The translations under genes were made by a program, and so were the position numbers. Shown one piece after another: positions 37,201 through 45,058 of a stretch of DNA of 64,000 nucleotides; position 1 is the stretch's first letter; each line of letters begins with the position of its first letter. The notes under the pieces were generated by a model. The model did no database searches, was not told the DNA's origin, and worked only from the letters and a program-made list of their open reading frames with translations. The stretch comes from Hymenobacter sp. GOD-10R (lineage in GTDB: Bacteria > Bacteroidota > Bacteroidia > Cytophagales > Hymenobacteraceae), in NCBI RefSeq assembly GCF_035609205.1, contig NZ_CP141184.1, positions 5,339,001-5,403,000 on the forward strand. The letters run 5' to 3'.

Positions 37201-37323
37201 GGGCGTTTGGGCCTGCGCCGAAGTAGCCGCTAACACGAGTGCCGCGCACCCTGCACGCAGAGCACTGCCCCAGCTAGCTTCTGCCGGAGTCGACCGCGAA
37301 GCGAAAGAAGTAGATGTAGTCAT
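34258..37323 (-). CDS. FG-GAP/VCBS repeat protein with two Ig-like blocks and T9SS sorting domain
   Basis: A 1021-residue secreted protein. Signal peptide (cut near AQAQ), an SbsA/Big-like Ig domain (about 42-150, LTPARNAVATPRTTPVSV), a run of FG-GAP repeats with calcium-type GDxDxDGDLD motifs (about 155-490), a second Ig-like block (about 495-600), a second run of repeats (about 605-930), and a C-terminal T9SS domain (LSLYPNPAHTSVRLQLP to LASRLLVE). It is in effect a doubled version of the downstream paralogue at 37543-39318. Function: surface or secreted beta-propeller, adhesion or binding; unproven. It contains no visible enzyme module. Confidence 0.88.
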   Translation of the reverse strand: MTTSTSFASRSTPAEASWGSALRAGCAALVLAATSAQAQTPTVTSLTPARNAVATPRTTPVSVSFSQPLTSSASTLGALKVFSRQAGGKKAGTATVNGNTLTLTPSTAFRAGETVYATVTSAAQSSTGAAATPHVFQFTTATTPAPGVFTVGSELNSGTLAVTTGDLDNDGDLDLVTANTSSTVGVRMNLGGGIFSVGQDLRVGVYPINVVLGDLDSDGDLDLVTVDGNPNTNGVKGVNVSLNDGGGNFSAGQRIDFSTNRIQTTLGDVDGDGDLDLLTVLGRSGGSVVNVRLNDGGGTFVSSSEVATGAIGNDLAVGDVDNDGDLDLLTCNLVGTVSVRLNNGLGAFSGNQEVAAVGSNSSGLTVGDIDKDGDLDLLIANFSNDNVSVRRNNGAGLFSGSEEVAVGNSPQSLILGDIDGDGDLDLLTGNYGSTNVSVRLNNSFGTFSNGQEVATNGSSKATLGDMDNDGDLDLLIGTPQKLSVSLNQEPALTVTAVSPARNARAVARTTPIVATFSQPLNNSTVTQNALKVFSLQAGGQKAGTTTINGNSLTFTPTTGFKPGETVSATIARTVQNSSGQNLAQGQVLQFTTATVPSSGLFAGGSELTPYGGVDIETGDLDNDGDLDLISASGGIYRNNGNGTFVTSGTSVGGNSVAIGDLDGDGDLDYVAGILVTDGLLVGLNDGNATFTVRQAIGAGGYFVNVRLVDIDADGDLDVLAGAAEGGVVYQALNNGSGSFSRGTSIFVDVRLTVAPAVGDLDNDGDLDIVATATYESTARVVLNNGSGSFSTGSEVAIGIGAVAIALADIDGDGDLDLLTANSRTVSVRLNNGSGVFSGTQEVAAGGSPRSVTTGDVDGDGDLDFVAANANNNIVSVCLNNGTGIFSSQQVAVGASSYAVALGDLDGNGTLDFASVNNNSNAGSVSVRLNSQVLATKSAKATQPLSLYPNPAHTSVRLQLPSGFSGQAGRVSVINAVGQVVLERALTTAASSELSLPSLAPGIYTVQLSTSQGNLASRLLVE

Positions 37324-37476
37324 GAGTGGGTTGTGATATGGTGACAGAACAAGAAACAGGTGAATAAGACGCTCACTTAAATATTACTATTCAGAGACTT
37401 ATAAGCGCGCAAAAGGTTATTTGCCAGGCTGATTATTGCGAGCTATTTCCTCCGTTTTTGTTGACTTATGTCGTAG

Positions 37477-37509
37477 AAAAGCCCTGCGCTCATTAAACAC
37501 AGGGCTTTT
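37477..37509. terminator. Hairpin terminator between the FG-GAP genes
   Basis: AAAAGCCCTG (37477-37486) pairs with CAGGGCTTTT (37500-37509). The run of A on one side and T on the other allows use on either strand; it follows the stop of the minus-strand gene ending at 37543. Confidence 0.75.
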
Positions 37510-37542
37510 TGTCAAGCTAAAGAGTTGATGCAGGTTGAAGGG

Positions 37543-39318
37543 CTACTCAATTACTAGGCGAGTGGCTAGAGTAGCCTGATTAATGTTTAGCTGTACCGTA
37601 TAAATTCCGGGTGCTAAGCTAGGTAAGGCTAACTCCGGCGCAGCAGCGGTGCTGAGCGGCTGTTGCAGCACCACTTGTCCCAGTGCATTAATTAAACTCA
37701 CTTGCCCGGTTTGGCCGCTGTAGCCGCTGGGCAGTTGCAGGCGCACACTGCCGTGGGCCGGGTTTGGATATAGGCTCAGCGGCCCTGTTTTCTGCGCCGA
37801 TTTAGTAGCCAGAACTTGGCTGTTCAGACGCACGCTGGCGGTGCTTGCCTGCGCATTTGCCGTTATTATGTCGAGGGTATTATTGCCATCTACATCAGCT
37901 AGAATAAGACTAGCGGGCTGGTTGCCGACTGCCACTTCTGCATTTCCGCTGAAAGTACCCTGGCCGTTGTTTAGGCGCACGCTTACGGTGTTGCTGCTAC
38001 CATTGACCGTTGTAAAATCTAGGTCGCCATCACCATCAACATCGCCTATGGCCACTTTCTGCGGGCTTCTTCCAACCGAAACTAGCCCCGATATAGAAAA
38101 AGTGCCGACGCCATTGTTCAGCTGTATGCTTGCCACACCATCTCCGAATGGGTTAGTGCCCGTTGCGACGAAATCTAAGTCGCCGTCACCGTCCACATCC
38201 CCGAGCGCGACGCTGTTTGGTGTATAAAGTGGCAGCGCTACGTTTTGAGTGCCACTGAAAACGCCTGCTCCATTGTTCAGACGAATGCTCACATTGCTGG
38301 CCCCCAAATTAGCTGCTAGCAAATCTATATCTCCATCATTATCTACATCACCCAACGCAACGCTGTAGGGTGCAGTGTCAACGCTCACTTCCTGGCTGCC
38401 ACTAAAGACACCTGCCCCATTGTTCAGTCGGACGCTAATGGTTCTGATAATACCACTGGTGAGTGCATCTAGGTCGCCATCTCCATCGATATCGGCTAAC
38501 GCTATCGATCTTGAGCCCAAACCTCCTACCGCTACCTCTGAACCTGCCCCGAACGTGCTAGCCCCATTGTTTAGGCGTACGATGAGTGTCTCTGTGCTGC
38601 TAGAGAGATTAGAAGCAAGCGTTAGCAGGTCTAGGTCTCCGTCGCTGTCTACATCACCTAGCGTCAGACCATAGGGCTGGGAGCCTATGCTTACTTCCTG
38701 CGTACCGCTGAACGAACCGCTACCATTGTTCAGACGCACGCTTACAGCTCTAGCCGAAGGGCTAGTGGTCAGCAAGTCGAGGTCACCATCTCCATCTATG
38801 TCGCCCACAGCAACGTCGGCGGGTGCATTGCCCACAGTCGGATCAGAACCCGGCACAAACACGCCCGCGCTACGTGCAACAGCGGTGGTGAACTGAAACA
38901 CCTGGGGCTTATCCAGCGGCTGGTCGTTGTTGCTGCGGATGGCCGTCGTGACGGTGGCAAATACCGTCTCGCCGGCTTTAAACGGCCTAGTAGGGAGCAG
39001 GGAAATCGTGTCGCGGTTGCTGGTGTTGCTGACAATGTTACCCGCCTTGCGGCCCCCAGCCTGCTGGCTGAATACTTTAAACGCCTGCTGCGTAGCCGTG
39101 GCCGTGTTCAGCGTCTGGCTGAAGCGCGCCGTCACGGGAGTCGTGCGCGGCGCCGACCGGGCGTTGCTCACGGGTCGTACGCTCACGACCCTAAACGATT
39201 GCGCTTGCGCGGCGCCTGCCCATAGGCTTAACAGCAGGCTAGCCAGCACGGCGCGCGGCCGAAACGAAGCAATGCCCGGCAAGTTCACAGAGCTTGCGTG
39301 AGTAGCGTTTGAATTCAT
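37543..39318 (-). CDS. FG-GAP/VCBS repeat protein with T9SS sorting domain
   Basis: A 591-residue secreted paralogue of the protein encoded at 34258-37323. The ATG at 39318 is chosen over a TTG ten codons earlier. It has a signal peptide (GAAQAQS), one Ig-like block (about 40-160, VRPVSNARSAPRTTPVTA), seven or so FG-GAP repeats with VALGDVDGDGDLDF-like motifs, and the same T9SS C-terminus (LSLYPNPAHGSVRLQLP). Each gene has its own terminator, so they are tandem copies rather than an operon with coupled starts. Calcium binding by the DxDxDG loops is expected from the family. Function otherwise unknown. Confidence 0.88.
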   Translation of the reverse strand: MNSNATHASSVNLPGIASFRPRAVLASLLLSLWAGAAQAQSFRVVSVRPVSNARSAPRTTPVTARFSQTLNTATATQQAFKVFSQQAGGRKAGNIVSNTSNRDTISLLPTRPFKAGETVFATVTTAIRSNNDQPLDKPQVFQFTTAVARSAGVFVPGSDPTVGNAPADVAVGDIDGDGDLDLLTTSPSARAVSVRLNNGSGSFSGTQEVSIGSQPYGLTLGDVDSDGDLDLLTLASNLSSSTETLIVRLNNGASTFGAGSEVAVGGLGSRSIALADIDGDGDLDALTSGIIRTISVRLNNGAGVFSGSQEVSVDTAPYSVALGDVDNDGDIDLLAANLGASNVSIRLNNGAGVFSGTQNVALPLYTPNSVALGDVDGDGDLDFVATGTNPFGDGVASIQLNNGVGTFSISGLVSVGRSPQKVAIGDVDGDGDLDFTTVNGSSNTVSVRLNNGQGTFSGNAEVAVGNQPASLILADVDGNNTLDIITANAQASTASVRLNSQVLATKSAQKTGPLSLYPNPAHGSVRLQLPSGYSGQTGQVSLINALGQVVLQQPLSTAAAPELALPSLAPGIYTVQLNINQATLATRLVIE

Positions 39319-39457
39319 AGGGTAGTTAGAGGAAAGAGGTGCTGTCAAAGATAAACTTGAAAGTAAAATCCAATATTATCTTTATATTTTTAAATCCATC
39401 TACTCCCTACGAATCTGCTGTGCTTGAGTTGCTCCTGAGCAGCACAGCATTTTTAAA

Positions 39458-39506
39458 GCAAAACGACCAACCTGCTACACAGGCGTAGCAAGTTGGTCGT
39501 TTTGCT
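39458..39506 (-). terminator. Hairpin terminator after the HAD gene
   Basis: AGCAAAACGACCAAC pairs perfectly with GTTGGTCGTTTTGCT. It lies about 40 bases beyond the stop of the HAD-phosphatase gene. A second, smaller plus-oriented hairpin followed by T (39416-39454) is next to it. Confidence 0.8.
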
Positions 39507-39547
39507 GGATAATAGCCTAGCTCTTTTGCGCCTTGCTTCCTAGTGGG

Positions 39548-40210
39548 CTAGCTTGGCGTAATGGCCATAATCTTCTCGGCACTGAGCTCGTCAAAGTGCT
39601 TAATGACCTGATTGGCTAGGCGCAAATCTTGTAAAGCTGAATGCTCGCTGGCATAGGCCACACAATAGATACCAGCCGCATGGGCGGCGGTAATGCCGTT
39701 GGTCGAGTCTTCAATCACAATGCACTCGTTTCTAGGCGTCTGAGCGAGGTCAGCGGCGTGGATAAATATTTCCGGGTTGGGCTTCGATTCCGTGAAGTCT
39801 TCGCCACTTACTAGGTGCGAGAAGTAAGGATACAGATCAAAGCGCTTGAACACACGGGCAATAGTAGCCTTGGAGGCCGAAGAAGCCAGCACGAGTTGCA
39901 CTCCATGCTGGTGCAGATCCTCGATCAGGTGGCGCACGCCGGGCAACAAATCGAGCTCGGTGTCTTCATCGAACTGCTTATTAAACAGCTCTCGTTTCCG
40001 GTTCATTAGGTCTTCTACCTCTTCGTTTAGTCCAAACGCTTTCTTGAGGCGCTGGTACATATTGCGGGTTGAAGAGCCAAGGAACGTAGCGTACATCTCG
40101 TCGGAGACGTCGATACCTAGCTCACCAAAGTGGGTAAAGAAAGCATTGTGGTGAATCGGCTCGGTGTCGATAACGACGCCATCCATATCAAAAATAACAG
40201 TTCGGATCAT
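39548..40210 (-). CDS. HAD-family hydrolase, beta-phosphoglucomutase-like
   Basis: A 220-residue cytoplasmic HAD phosphatase or mutase. The ATG at 40210 opens directly on motif I, FDMDGVVIDTE, with nucleophile and acid Asp; the frame extends 23 codons further but without protein-like start. Motif II is LASSAS, the Lys of motif III lies in ESKPNPE, and motif IV is VIEDSTNGI. The helical cap (about 17-80) is that of the beta-phosphoglucomutase/phosphatase group. Substrate is probably a small sugar phosphate. Its neighbours give no further clue. Confidence 0.9.
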   Translation of the reverse strand: MIRTVIFDMDGVVIDTEPIHHNAFFTHFGELGIDVSDEMYATFLGSSTRNMYQRLKKAFGLNEEVEDLMNRKRELFNKQFDEDTELDLLPGVRHLIEDLHQHGVQLVLASSASKATIARVFKRFDLYPYFSHLVSGEDFTESKPNPEIFIHAADLAQTPRNECIVIEDSTNGITAAHAAGIYCVAYASEHSALQDLRLANQVIKHFDELSAEKIMAITPS

Positions 40211-40743
40211 CCGCAGCGAGGGGTTAAGTAGCAGCGTAAAGGTAGCGGAAAGCCTTTCGGGGGCAAATGCACCGCTCATTCACCTGATACTCGACCCACT
40301 CTGGCAACTATAAGGAATCCAAGTTGCCTAAAAATCATCATGATTAAAGTATGACTACGCCTATCGGATGCTAGCATTTTCTTGCTTTCTTTGACTCTAT
40401 CCTTGATTAGTATCCGCTCTATGTATCTTTCCTTGGCTGGCCTGTCTGTTGCCATTGCACGTAGCCCATTTGGGCTAGGTCATGCGGCGGTACGCACCAG
40501 CCCAGCCCAGGGAAGTCCTTGTGGTTTGCCCTGGCTACCAAGCAGATTACCGACCGACAGTCTACCCGGTCAGCAATACCATTGGTTTGGTCAGCACAAC
40601 CACGAGGTCCTGCACACACCTAGTCAGCTTACGCCATCCTGGCGGCCCACATCAGTTGATAAACCCTGGTGCGAGGTCTTTTTAGGCTATTCAGCTCGTT
40701 AGAAAGACCCCGGATTTCTGAACCCCTTACTCTTTACGTTATT
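40211..40743. other. Gene-free divergent region of 533 bases
   Basis: A 13-base palindrome (AATCAT-C-ATGATT at 40333-40345) lies 123 bases before the HAD gene start. The plus frame at 40382-40702 has a random, Pro/Ser/Leu-rich composition and is not accepted as a gene. Confidence 0.45.
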
Positions 40744-41172
40744 GTGGGAAAATTACCCTGTATTTTGTTAGTCGACGATGATCCGGTTAACAACTTTATC
40801 AACCAACGATTGCTAGAGGGCCTAGCAATCACCGAACAGTTGATTGTGGCATTGAACGGCCAGGAAGCATTCAACTTGATGGAACAGCACTGTCAGCCCG
40901 CTCCAGACGAAGCTTGTCCCGCGCTGATTCTGCTGGACATCAATATGCCGATCATGAACGGGTTTGAGTTCTTGCAAGCCTATCAGCAACTGCCATTGGC
41001 ACAGCAAAAAGCCATTGTTATCGCCATGCTCACGACTACGTCCCTGCATCCTGCCGACGTGGTACGAGCCCAGCAACTATGCGTTTCTGACTTCTTAAGC
41101 AAGCCCTTAACGAAGGATAAAATCAACGCTTTGTTGCAGAAGTATTTCGATAACGTTTTAACTGAAAATTAG
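40744..41172 (+). CDS. Single-domain response regulator (CheY-like)
   Basis: A 142-residue receiver domain with no output domain. I start it at the GTG at 40744; the frame also opens at a GTG at 40669, but the first 25 residues there match no receiver. Acidic pocket Asp11-Asp13 (LLVDDDP), phospho-acceptor Asp65 (LLDINMP), Thr near 97 (AMLTTTS) and Lys120 (LSKPLT) are all present. The loop after the first strand (DDDPVNNFINQRLL) is typical of Bacteroidota receivers paired with PAS kinases. It probably accepts phosphate from the PAS-type kinase encoded at 42260-44125. Confidence 0.9.
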   Translation: MGKLPCILLVDDDPVNNFINQRLLEGLAITEQLIVALNGQEAFNLMEQHCQPAPDEACPALILLDINMPIMNGFEFLQAYQQLPLAQQKAIVIAMLTTTSLHPADVVRAQQLCVSDFLSKPLTKDKINALLQKYFDNVLTEN

Positions 41173-41361
41173 GCCTTTGTAGCTTGTTGAGCCTGTTATT
41201 TGACTTCGCAGCTTGTGCAGAGTAGCGAAGGTAGAAGCTTTATGCCTTTACGCATGAGCCTAGTTGGTATTCTTGGGTTATGGATTTTACCTATCCAACA
41301 GCCTTGGCCCGATAGTAGCATGAGCCGAGCTACTTTCCCATTTTAGGAAACATTTCTCATT

Positions 41362-41379
41362 TTTACGCTGATGCGTAAA
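41362..41379. promoter_or_regulatory. Inverted repeat upstream of the BLUF gene
   Basis: TTTACGC and GCGTAAA, separated by four bases, form a perfect 7-base-arm inverted repeat 62 bases before the BLUF start. It may be an operator. Confidence 0.4.
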
Positions 41380-41441
41380 TTGCTTGCCTGTTAGGGCTAC
41401 CCTAGCTTTTCTAAACCCAGTTGCCCCTTGCCCTAATCTCT

Positions 41442-41870
41442 ATGGCTCTGCACCACATTATTTACCAGAGTACTGCTATTCGCCCGATGGCCGATACCGA
41501 GCTACAAGAACTATTAACACAGGCTCGGTCTTTCAACGCGGCCCACGAAATCACGGGAGTATTGCTCTACCACAACACTCAGTTTGTGCAAGTACTAGAG
41601 GGCGAGGAAGAAGTGATTAGCGCACTGTATGAGCACATCAGGGCCGATTTGCGGCACACTAGCGTTATTAAGCTAGCCGACAGCCCCTTGACAAACCGCA
41701 ACTTTGGCGATTGGTCGATGGCGTTCCGTCCCGTTGACGACCGGGCCTTCCGCACGCTCACGGGCTTTGCTCATCCCGAGGACCTAACCGCAGCCGCTAC
41801 CGACGTCAGCAATGCACCGCTGCTCAATCAGATCGTGTATCTCACTTTCCACGAACAAGCTAGCGCCTAG
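41442..41870 (+). CDS. BLUF blue-light sensor (copy 1)
   Basis: A 142-residue flavin-binding photoreceptor consisting of a BLUF domain and a short helical C-terminus. The ATG at 41442 starts right at the first strand. The flavin-site residues are Tyr8 (HIIYQS), Asn32 (SFNAAHEITG) and Gln50 (FVQVLEG); Trp91 and Met93 lie in FGDWSMAF. All residues needed for the photocycle of known BLUF proteins are present. No effector domain is fused, so it must signal by protein contact. A second BLUF gene is 2.4 kb away, with a PAS kinase between. Confidence 0.93.
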   Translation: MALHHIIYQSTAIRPMADTELQELLTQARSFNAAHEITGVLLYHNTQFVQVLEGEEEVISALYEHIRADLRHTSVIKLADSPLTNRNFGDWSMAFRPVDDRAFRTLTGFAHPEDLTAAATDVSNAPLLNQIVYLTFHEQASA

Positions 41871-41956
41871 CTAATTGCACGCTACCAAGCTAAATTACTA
41901 AAAAAAGAGGACCAAAAAGGGCACACTTATACTGGTTTGCCTCGTTTGAGTCTACG

Positions 41957-42223
41957 ATGATCAGTAAGTATTTCAACCCCTTTCCACCGGACCTATCCGC
42001 CGAGGAGCTAGCAGAGCGCCAGCAGCGCCAGCGCCAGGCCGAATGGGGTATCGCCGTAGCCCGCCTCGGGGGCGGTGAGCCGTCGGCCTACGTACTTGCT
42101 GATCTGCAACGCTATATCGATGGGGAACTGACGCTGGACGAGGTAGCAGAATTAACGAACCGCCCGAATGCGCTTTCGCCTGCTTACCAAGCCCTGGTAA
42201 CCCGAGCTAAACTGTCGAACTAG
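41957..42223 (+). CDS. Small VbhA-like antitoxin-fold protein, orphan
   Basis: An 88-residue helical protein. The stretch AVARLGGGEPSAYVLAD, then LQRYIDGELTLDEV, resembles the three-helix antitoxin VbhA domain that blocks Fic AMP-transferases. In those inhibitors the first helix carries an (S/T)xxxE(G/N) motif; here the matching residues seem to be Val and Gly, so the inhibitory Glu is absent. No Fic gene is in the window. It may be a domain reused for another contact. The assignment is by pattern recall and is tentative. It follows the BLUF gene by 86 bases. Confidence 0.6.
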   Translation: MISKYFNPFPPDLSAEELAERQQRQRQAEWGIAVARLGGGEPSAYVLADLQRYIDGELTLDEVAELTNRPNALSPAYQALVTRAKLSN

Positions 42224-42259
42224 CGTACCTAGCTGCCCTTTTAAAGCCTACTTACTGGC

Positions 42260-44125
42260 TTATTCGAACCAATAGATGGTGAAGGTGGTACCCTCATCTA
42301 CGGTGCTTTCCACCTCAAGGTGCCCACCCCGGCTAGTTACAATCCGTTGTACCAGGTATAGGCCAATGCCAGCGCCGGCTACATGCGGATGTTGCCGCTC
42401 GAAGCGTTGAAAATCAATGGTAGAATCTTCGCGCAAGGTGAGCCCGAGTCCGTTATCCTGCACGACTAATCGCGGACTTCCGGTTTCCGAGAGGCTGCTG
42501 ACTAACTGAATGTAAGGCGTGCGCTCAGGGTGGGCAAACTTCAAGGCGTTGCTGAGCATGTTGTGCAATACGCTACGCAGGTTGGCACGGCCGTAAAGCA
42601 ATGTTGATGCCGCTCCGAAGTCCGCGGTGATGGTAGCCTGCGCGTCCAGAATCTGTGTTCGCAGGCCCAGAAGCACTTCTTCTAATACGTGCTCTAACTC
42701 AATCAGCTCCGTAGGTGCGGCTAGTTGCCGCTGATCTTGCACCGTGGCAGCTAGGTCGTGCAGCGTCACGTCAAGCTGATGCAAGGATTCATCTACCATG
42801 CTGAGTAACTGTTCCTGCTCAGGATCGTCGAACGTGGCAGTGCGTCGCAACTCATCGAACAGACCACGCAGGTTATAAATTGGCTGCTTTAGGTCGTGCG
42901 ACGCCGTGTACACGAACGTGTCTAAGTCCCGGTTGGTGCGGGCTAGCTCGTCGTATTGCACCTGCAACACTTCGCGGAGCCGGTATTGGTCGTCAACGTC
43001 GGTACACGCGCCAAACCAGCGTGGACCACGGTCGTCGGTGAGCTGCCGGACCCGGATGATATGCCAGCGGTACTGCCCATCGTGGCGGCGCATCCGGAAA
43101 AGGCCCTCGTAGTTCTCACCCGTTGCCACCGACCGCACCCAGCGCCGGGCAGCGCCTGCCTGCTCCAGCGGGTCAAGCAGCGCCACCCATCCCGTCGGAC
43201 CTAACTCGTCGGGCGACATGCCAGAGTAGGCGGCGGTATGTTGGTTATAGTACTCAATAAGGCCCTCGGCAGTAGCCGTCCAGATCAGCTGCGGAATGCT
43301 GTCGGCCAGGAAACGCAGCTCCGCTTCGCCGCGACGCAGTGCATCCGCCAACTCGCGCTGGTCATGCACTTCCGTCACGGCGCCGTGCCAATGGGTAGGC
43401 CTGTCAGGGGCGGCGTGCAATTCGGGCAGGGCGCGACTCAAAAACCACCGGTAACTTCCGTCGTGGCGCCGCAAACGGTATTCGTAGCTCCAACCAGTAC
43501 CTGCCTCCCGCGCCGCATCTGATTGATAGATCACGCGCAGGCGGTCGTCGGGGTGAATAAGCAGGGGCCAGATGGCGTTTAGATCAGCCGTTGGCGGCTG
43601 ACCCGTATAGTAGTACCACTGCGGACTAACGTACTCGTAACTGCCTGCCGCATCTACGGTGAATGTGACCAGCGGCGCCGTTTCGGTGAGCACCCGTAGG
43701 CGCGCATCTAGCCGGCGGGTTTCGAGTGCTAGGTGGTGCGCCCGCTGACGAGCTTCTTCCTGCGCCGTCACGTCTACGGCAAACAGCAGCAGTCCTCGCT
43801 CCTCCTCCTTTTCGTACTGAATAGGCTCCAGAGCTAGGTCATAGTAGCGCATTACTGGTTCTTCCTGTGCCTGACCACTCGTTTGCGGCCAACCATACCC
43901 TTTTACCACGTAGGGCTTGCCCGTACGATACACTTCCAGTAGTACGTCCAGCAGGTCGGTAGGCAGCGTAGTATGTTCGGCCAATGGCTGTCCTTCGAGC
44001 CCCTCTGCTCCTAGCAGCACCTGCATTGCTTCATTGACAAAGCCATAGCGTAGCTCAGGCCCTAGCAACGTCGCAATACCAGCCGGCATATGGCGCAGAA
44101 TATTTTGAAGCTGATAGTCGCGCAT
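42260..44125 (-). CDS. Soluble multi-PAS sensor histidine kinase
   Basis: A 621-residue kinase with no membrane segment. Three to four PAS/PAC units (about 5-125, 140-265, 270-390) precede a coiled linker, the HisKA helix with phospho-acceptor His410 (TASHDLKQPIYNL) and a HATPase_c domain with N box (LHNMLSNALKFA), G1 (VQDNGLGL) and G2 (GAGIGLYLV). The ATG at 44125 starts at the first PAS unit. PAS units may bind flavin, haem or other ligands, none assignable here. Its place between two BLUF genes and near a lone receiver suggests a shared signalling path. Confidence 0.9.
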   Translation of the reverse strand: MRDYQLQNILRHMPAGIATLLGPELRYGFVNEAMQVLLGAEGLEGQPLAEHTTLPTDLLDVLLEVYRTGKPYVVKGYGWPQTSGQAQEEPVMRYYDLALEPIQYEKEEERGLLLFAVDVTAQEEARQRAHHLALETRRLDARLRVLTETAPLVTFTVDAAGSYEYVSPQWYYYTGQPPTADLNAIWPLLIHPDDRLRVIYQSDAAREAGTGWSYEYRLRRHDGSYRWFLSRALPELHAAPDRPTHWHGAVTEVHDQRELADALRRGEAELRFLADSIPQLIWTATAEGLIEYYNQHTAAYSGMSPDELGPTGWVALLDPLEQAGAARRWVRSVATGENYEGLFRMRRHDGQYRWHIIRVRQLTDDRGPRWFGACTDVDDQYRLREVLQVQYDELARTNRDLDTFVYTASHDLKQPIYNLRGLFDELRRTATFDDPEQEQLLSMVDESLHQLDVTLHDLAATVQDQRQLAAPTELIELEHVLEEVLLGLRTQILDAQATITADFGAASTLLYGRANLRSVLHNMLSNALKFAHPERTPYIQLVSSLSETGSPRLVVQDNGLGLTLREDSTIDFQRFERQHPHVAGAGIGLYLVQRIVTSRGGHLEVESTVDEGTTFTIYWFE

Positions 44126-44236
44126 AGCGAACGAGGGAGAAAAAGGCAGCACAGCAGCAGTGGTTTATTTCAACAACGAAATCCCGGACTGCCTTATGAG
44201 GTGCAGGAGCAGAACGAATGCTTGAAGAAAAATGAA

Positions 44237-44695
44237 TTATACGGCGGCGGTGTTCGTCGTCGAGTCATTGTCCTGATGCATAGGACCTAGGACTGCCTGG
44301 CGAACCAAGTCGACGAGCAGCGCATCGGCAATGGTGAGTGTGCCGGGCATGGCAGGCACTTGGTGAGGCAGGAAAAAGCCCGCTAACTGGTGGAAAGCGT
44401 CCGCCTCCAGTGGGTGAAAGGCCATCGACCACTCCGAGAAGCTGCGCTGGGTAATTGGTTTTTCGACCAGCTTGTGCACGTGCGAGTGCCGACCATCGCG
44501 GGAAATACGCTTGAATAACCTTTCAATCACTTCTGGCTCTCCTTCGATTAACTGCGCAATGTTGCCATGGCTGTAGAAAAGAATACCAGTGACGTGCTCA
44601 CGGGCATTATCACGGCGGCACTGCGTCAATAGCTCCTGTAAATCCTGGTCGGAAAGGGGCCGGACTGCCCGGCTCATGTACACGAGGTGGTTCAT
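44237..44695 (-). CDS. BLUF blue-light sensor (copy 2)
   Basis: A 152-residue BLUF protein. The ATG at 44695 begins the first strand; the frame runs 15 codons further back as a Phe/Ser run that is not part of the domain. Flavin-site residues: Tyr6 (HLVYMS), Asn30 (RRDNAREHVTG), Gln48 (IAQLIEG), Trp89 and Met91 (FSEWSMAF). The C-terminal helices differ from copy 1, so the two probably have different partners. It lies 111 bases upstream of the PAS kinase in the same direction and may share its transcript. Confidence 0.92.
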   Translation of the reverse strand: MNHLVYMSRAVRPLSDQDLQELLTQCRRDNAREHVTGILFYSHGNIAQLIEGEPEVIERLFKRISRDGRHSHVHKLVEKPITQRSFSEWSMAFHPLEADAFHQLAGFFLPHQVPAMPGTLTIADALLVDLVRQAVLGPMHQDNDSTTNTAAV

Positions 44696-45058
44696 GCAAA
44701 AGAAGAAAAAAGAACTGCTTACCCGCAGTAAGCTCAACACTAAAAGAAAGAAGGCAAGGTACGGAATGACATCAACTTATGTTTTGTACTATTCGCAAAA
44801 GCATGCCTCCAAGCGCAGGTTGCTTTCTTCCCTCCATAGCTAGCACAACCGGTGCTCCTTTTTTGTTCAGTTCAATTGCTTGTTTTTTGGCTAACGCCCT
44901 ATGAGAGCGAAGAGGCGCCGGACTATTGCTAGCTTGTTTTTTCTGCACGGGCCATAGATACGTCGCTAGCTCCTACGCTAGCGCTTGATTATTGAAAGTG
45001 AGTTGCTTATCTTACGTAACATGTAAGTAGTCAACCCACCTTTTTTACGCTCTCTGTC
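44696..45058. other. Divergent intergenic region of 363 bases
   Basis: It separates the second BLUF gene from the DoxX gene. It contains a TTACGTAA palindrome within CTTAC-n7-GTAAG (45011-45027), 32 bases before the DoxX start. Nothing else recognised. Confidence 0.4.

Noticed and set aside
40382..40702. Plus-strand frame of 106 codons in the gap before the response regulator
   Set aside because: Starts at a non-ATG codon, has random Pro/Ser/Leu-rich composition, no domain and no plausible start site.
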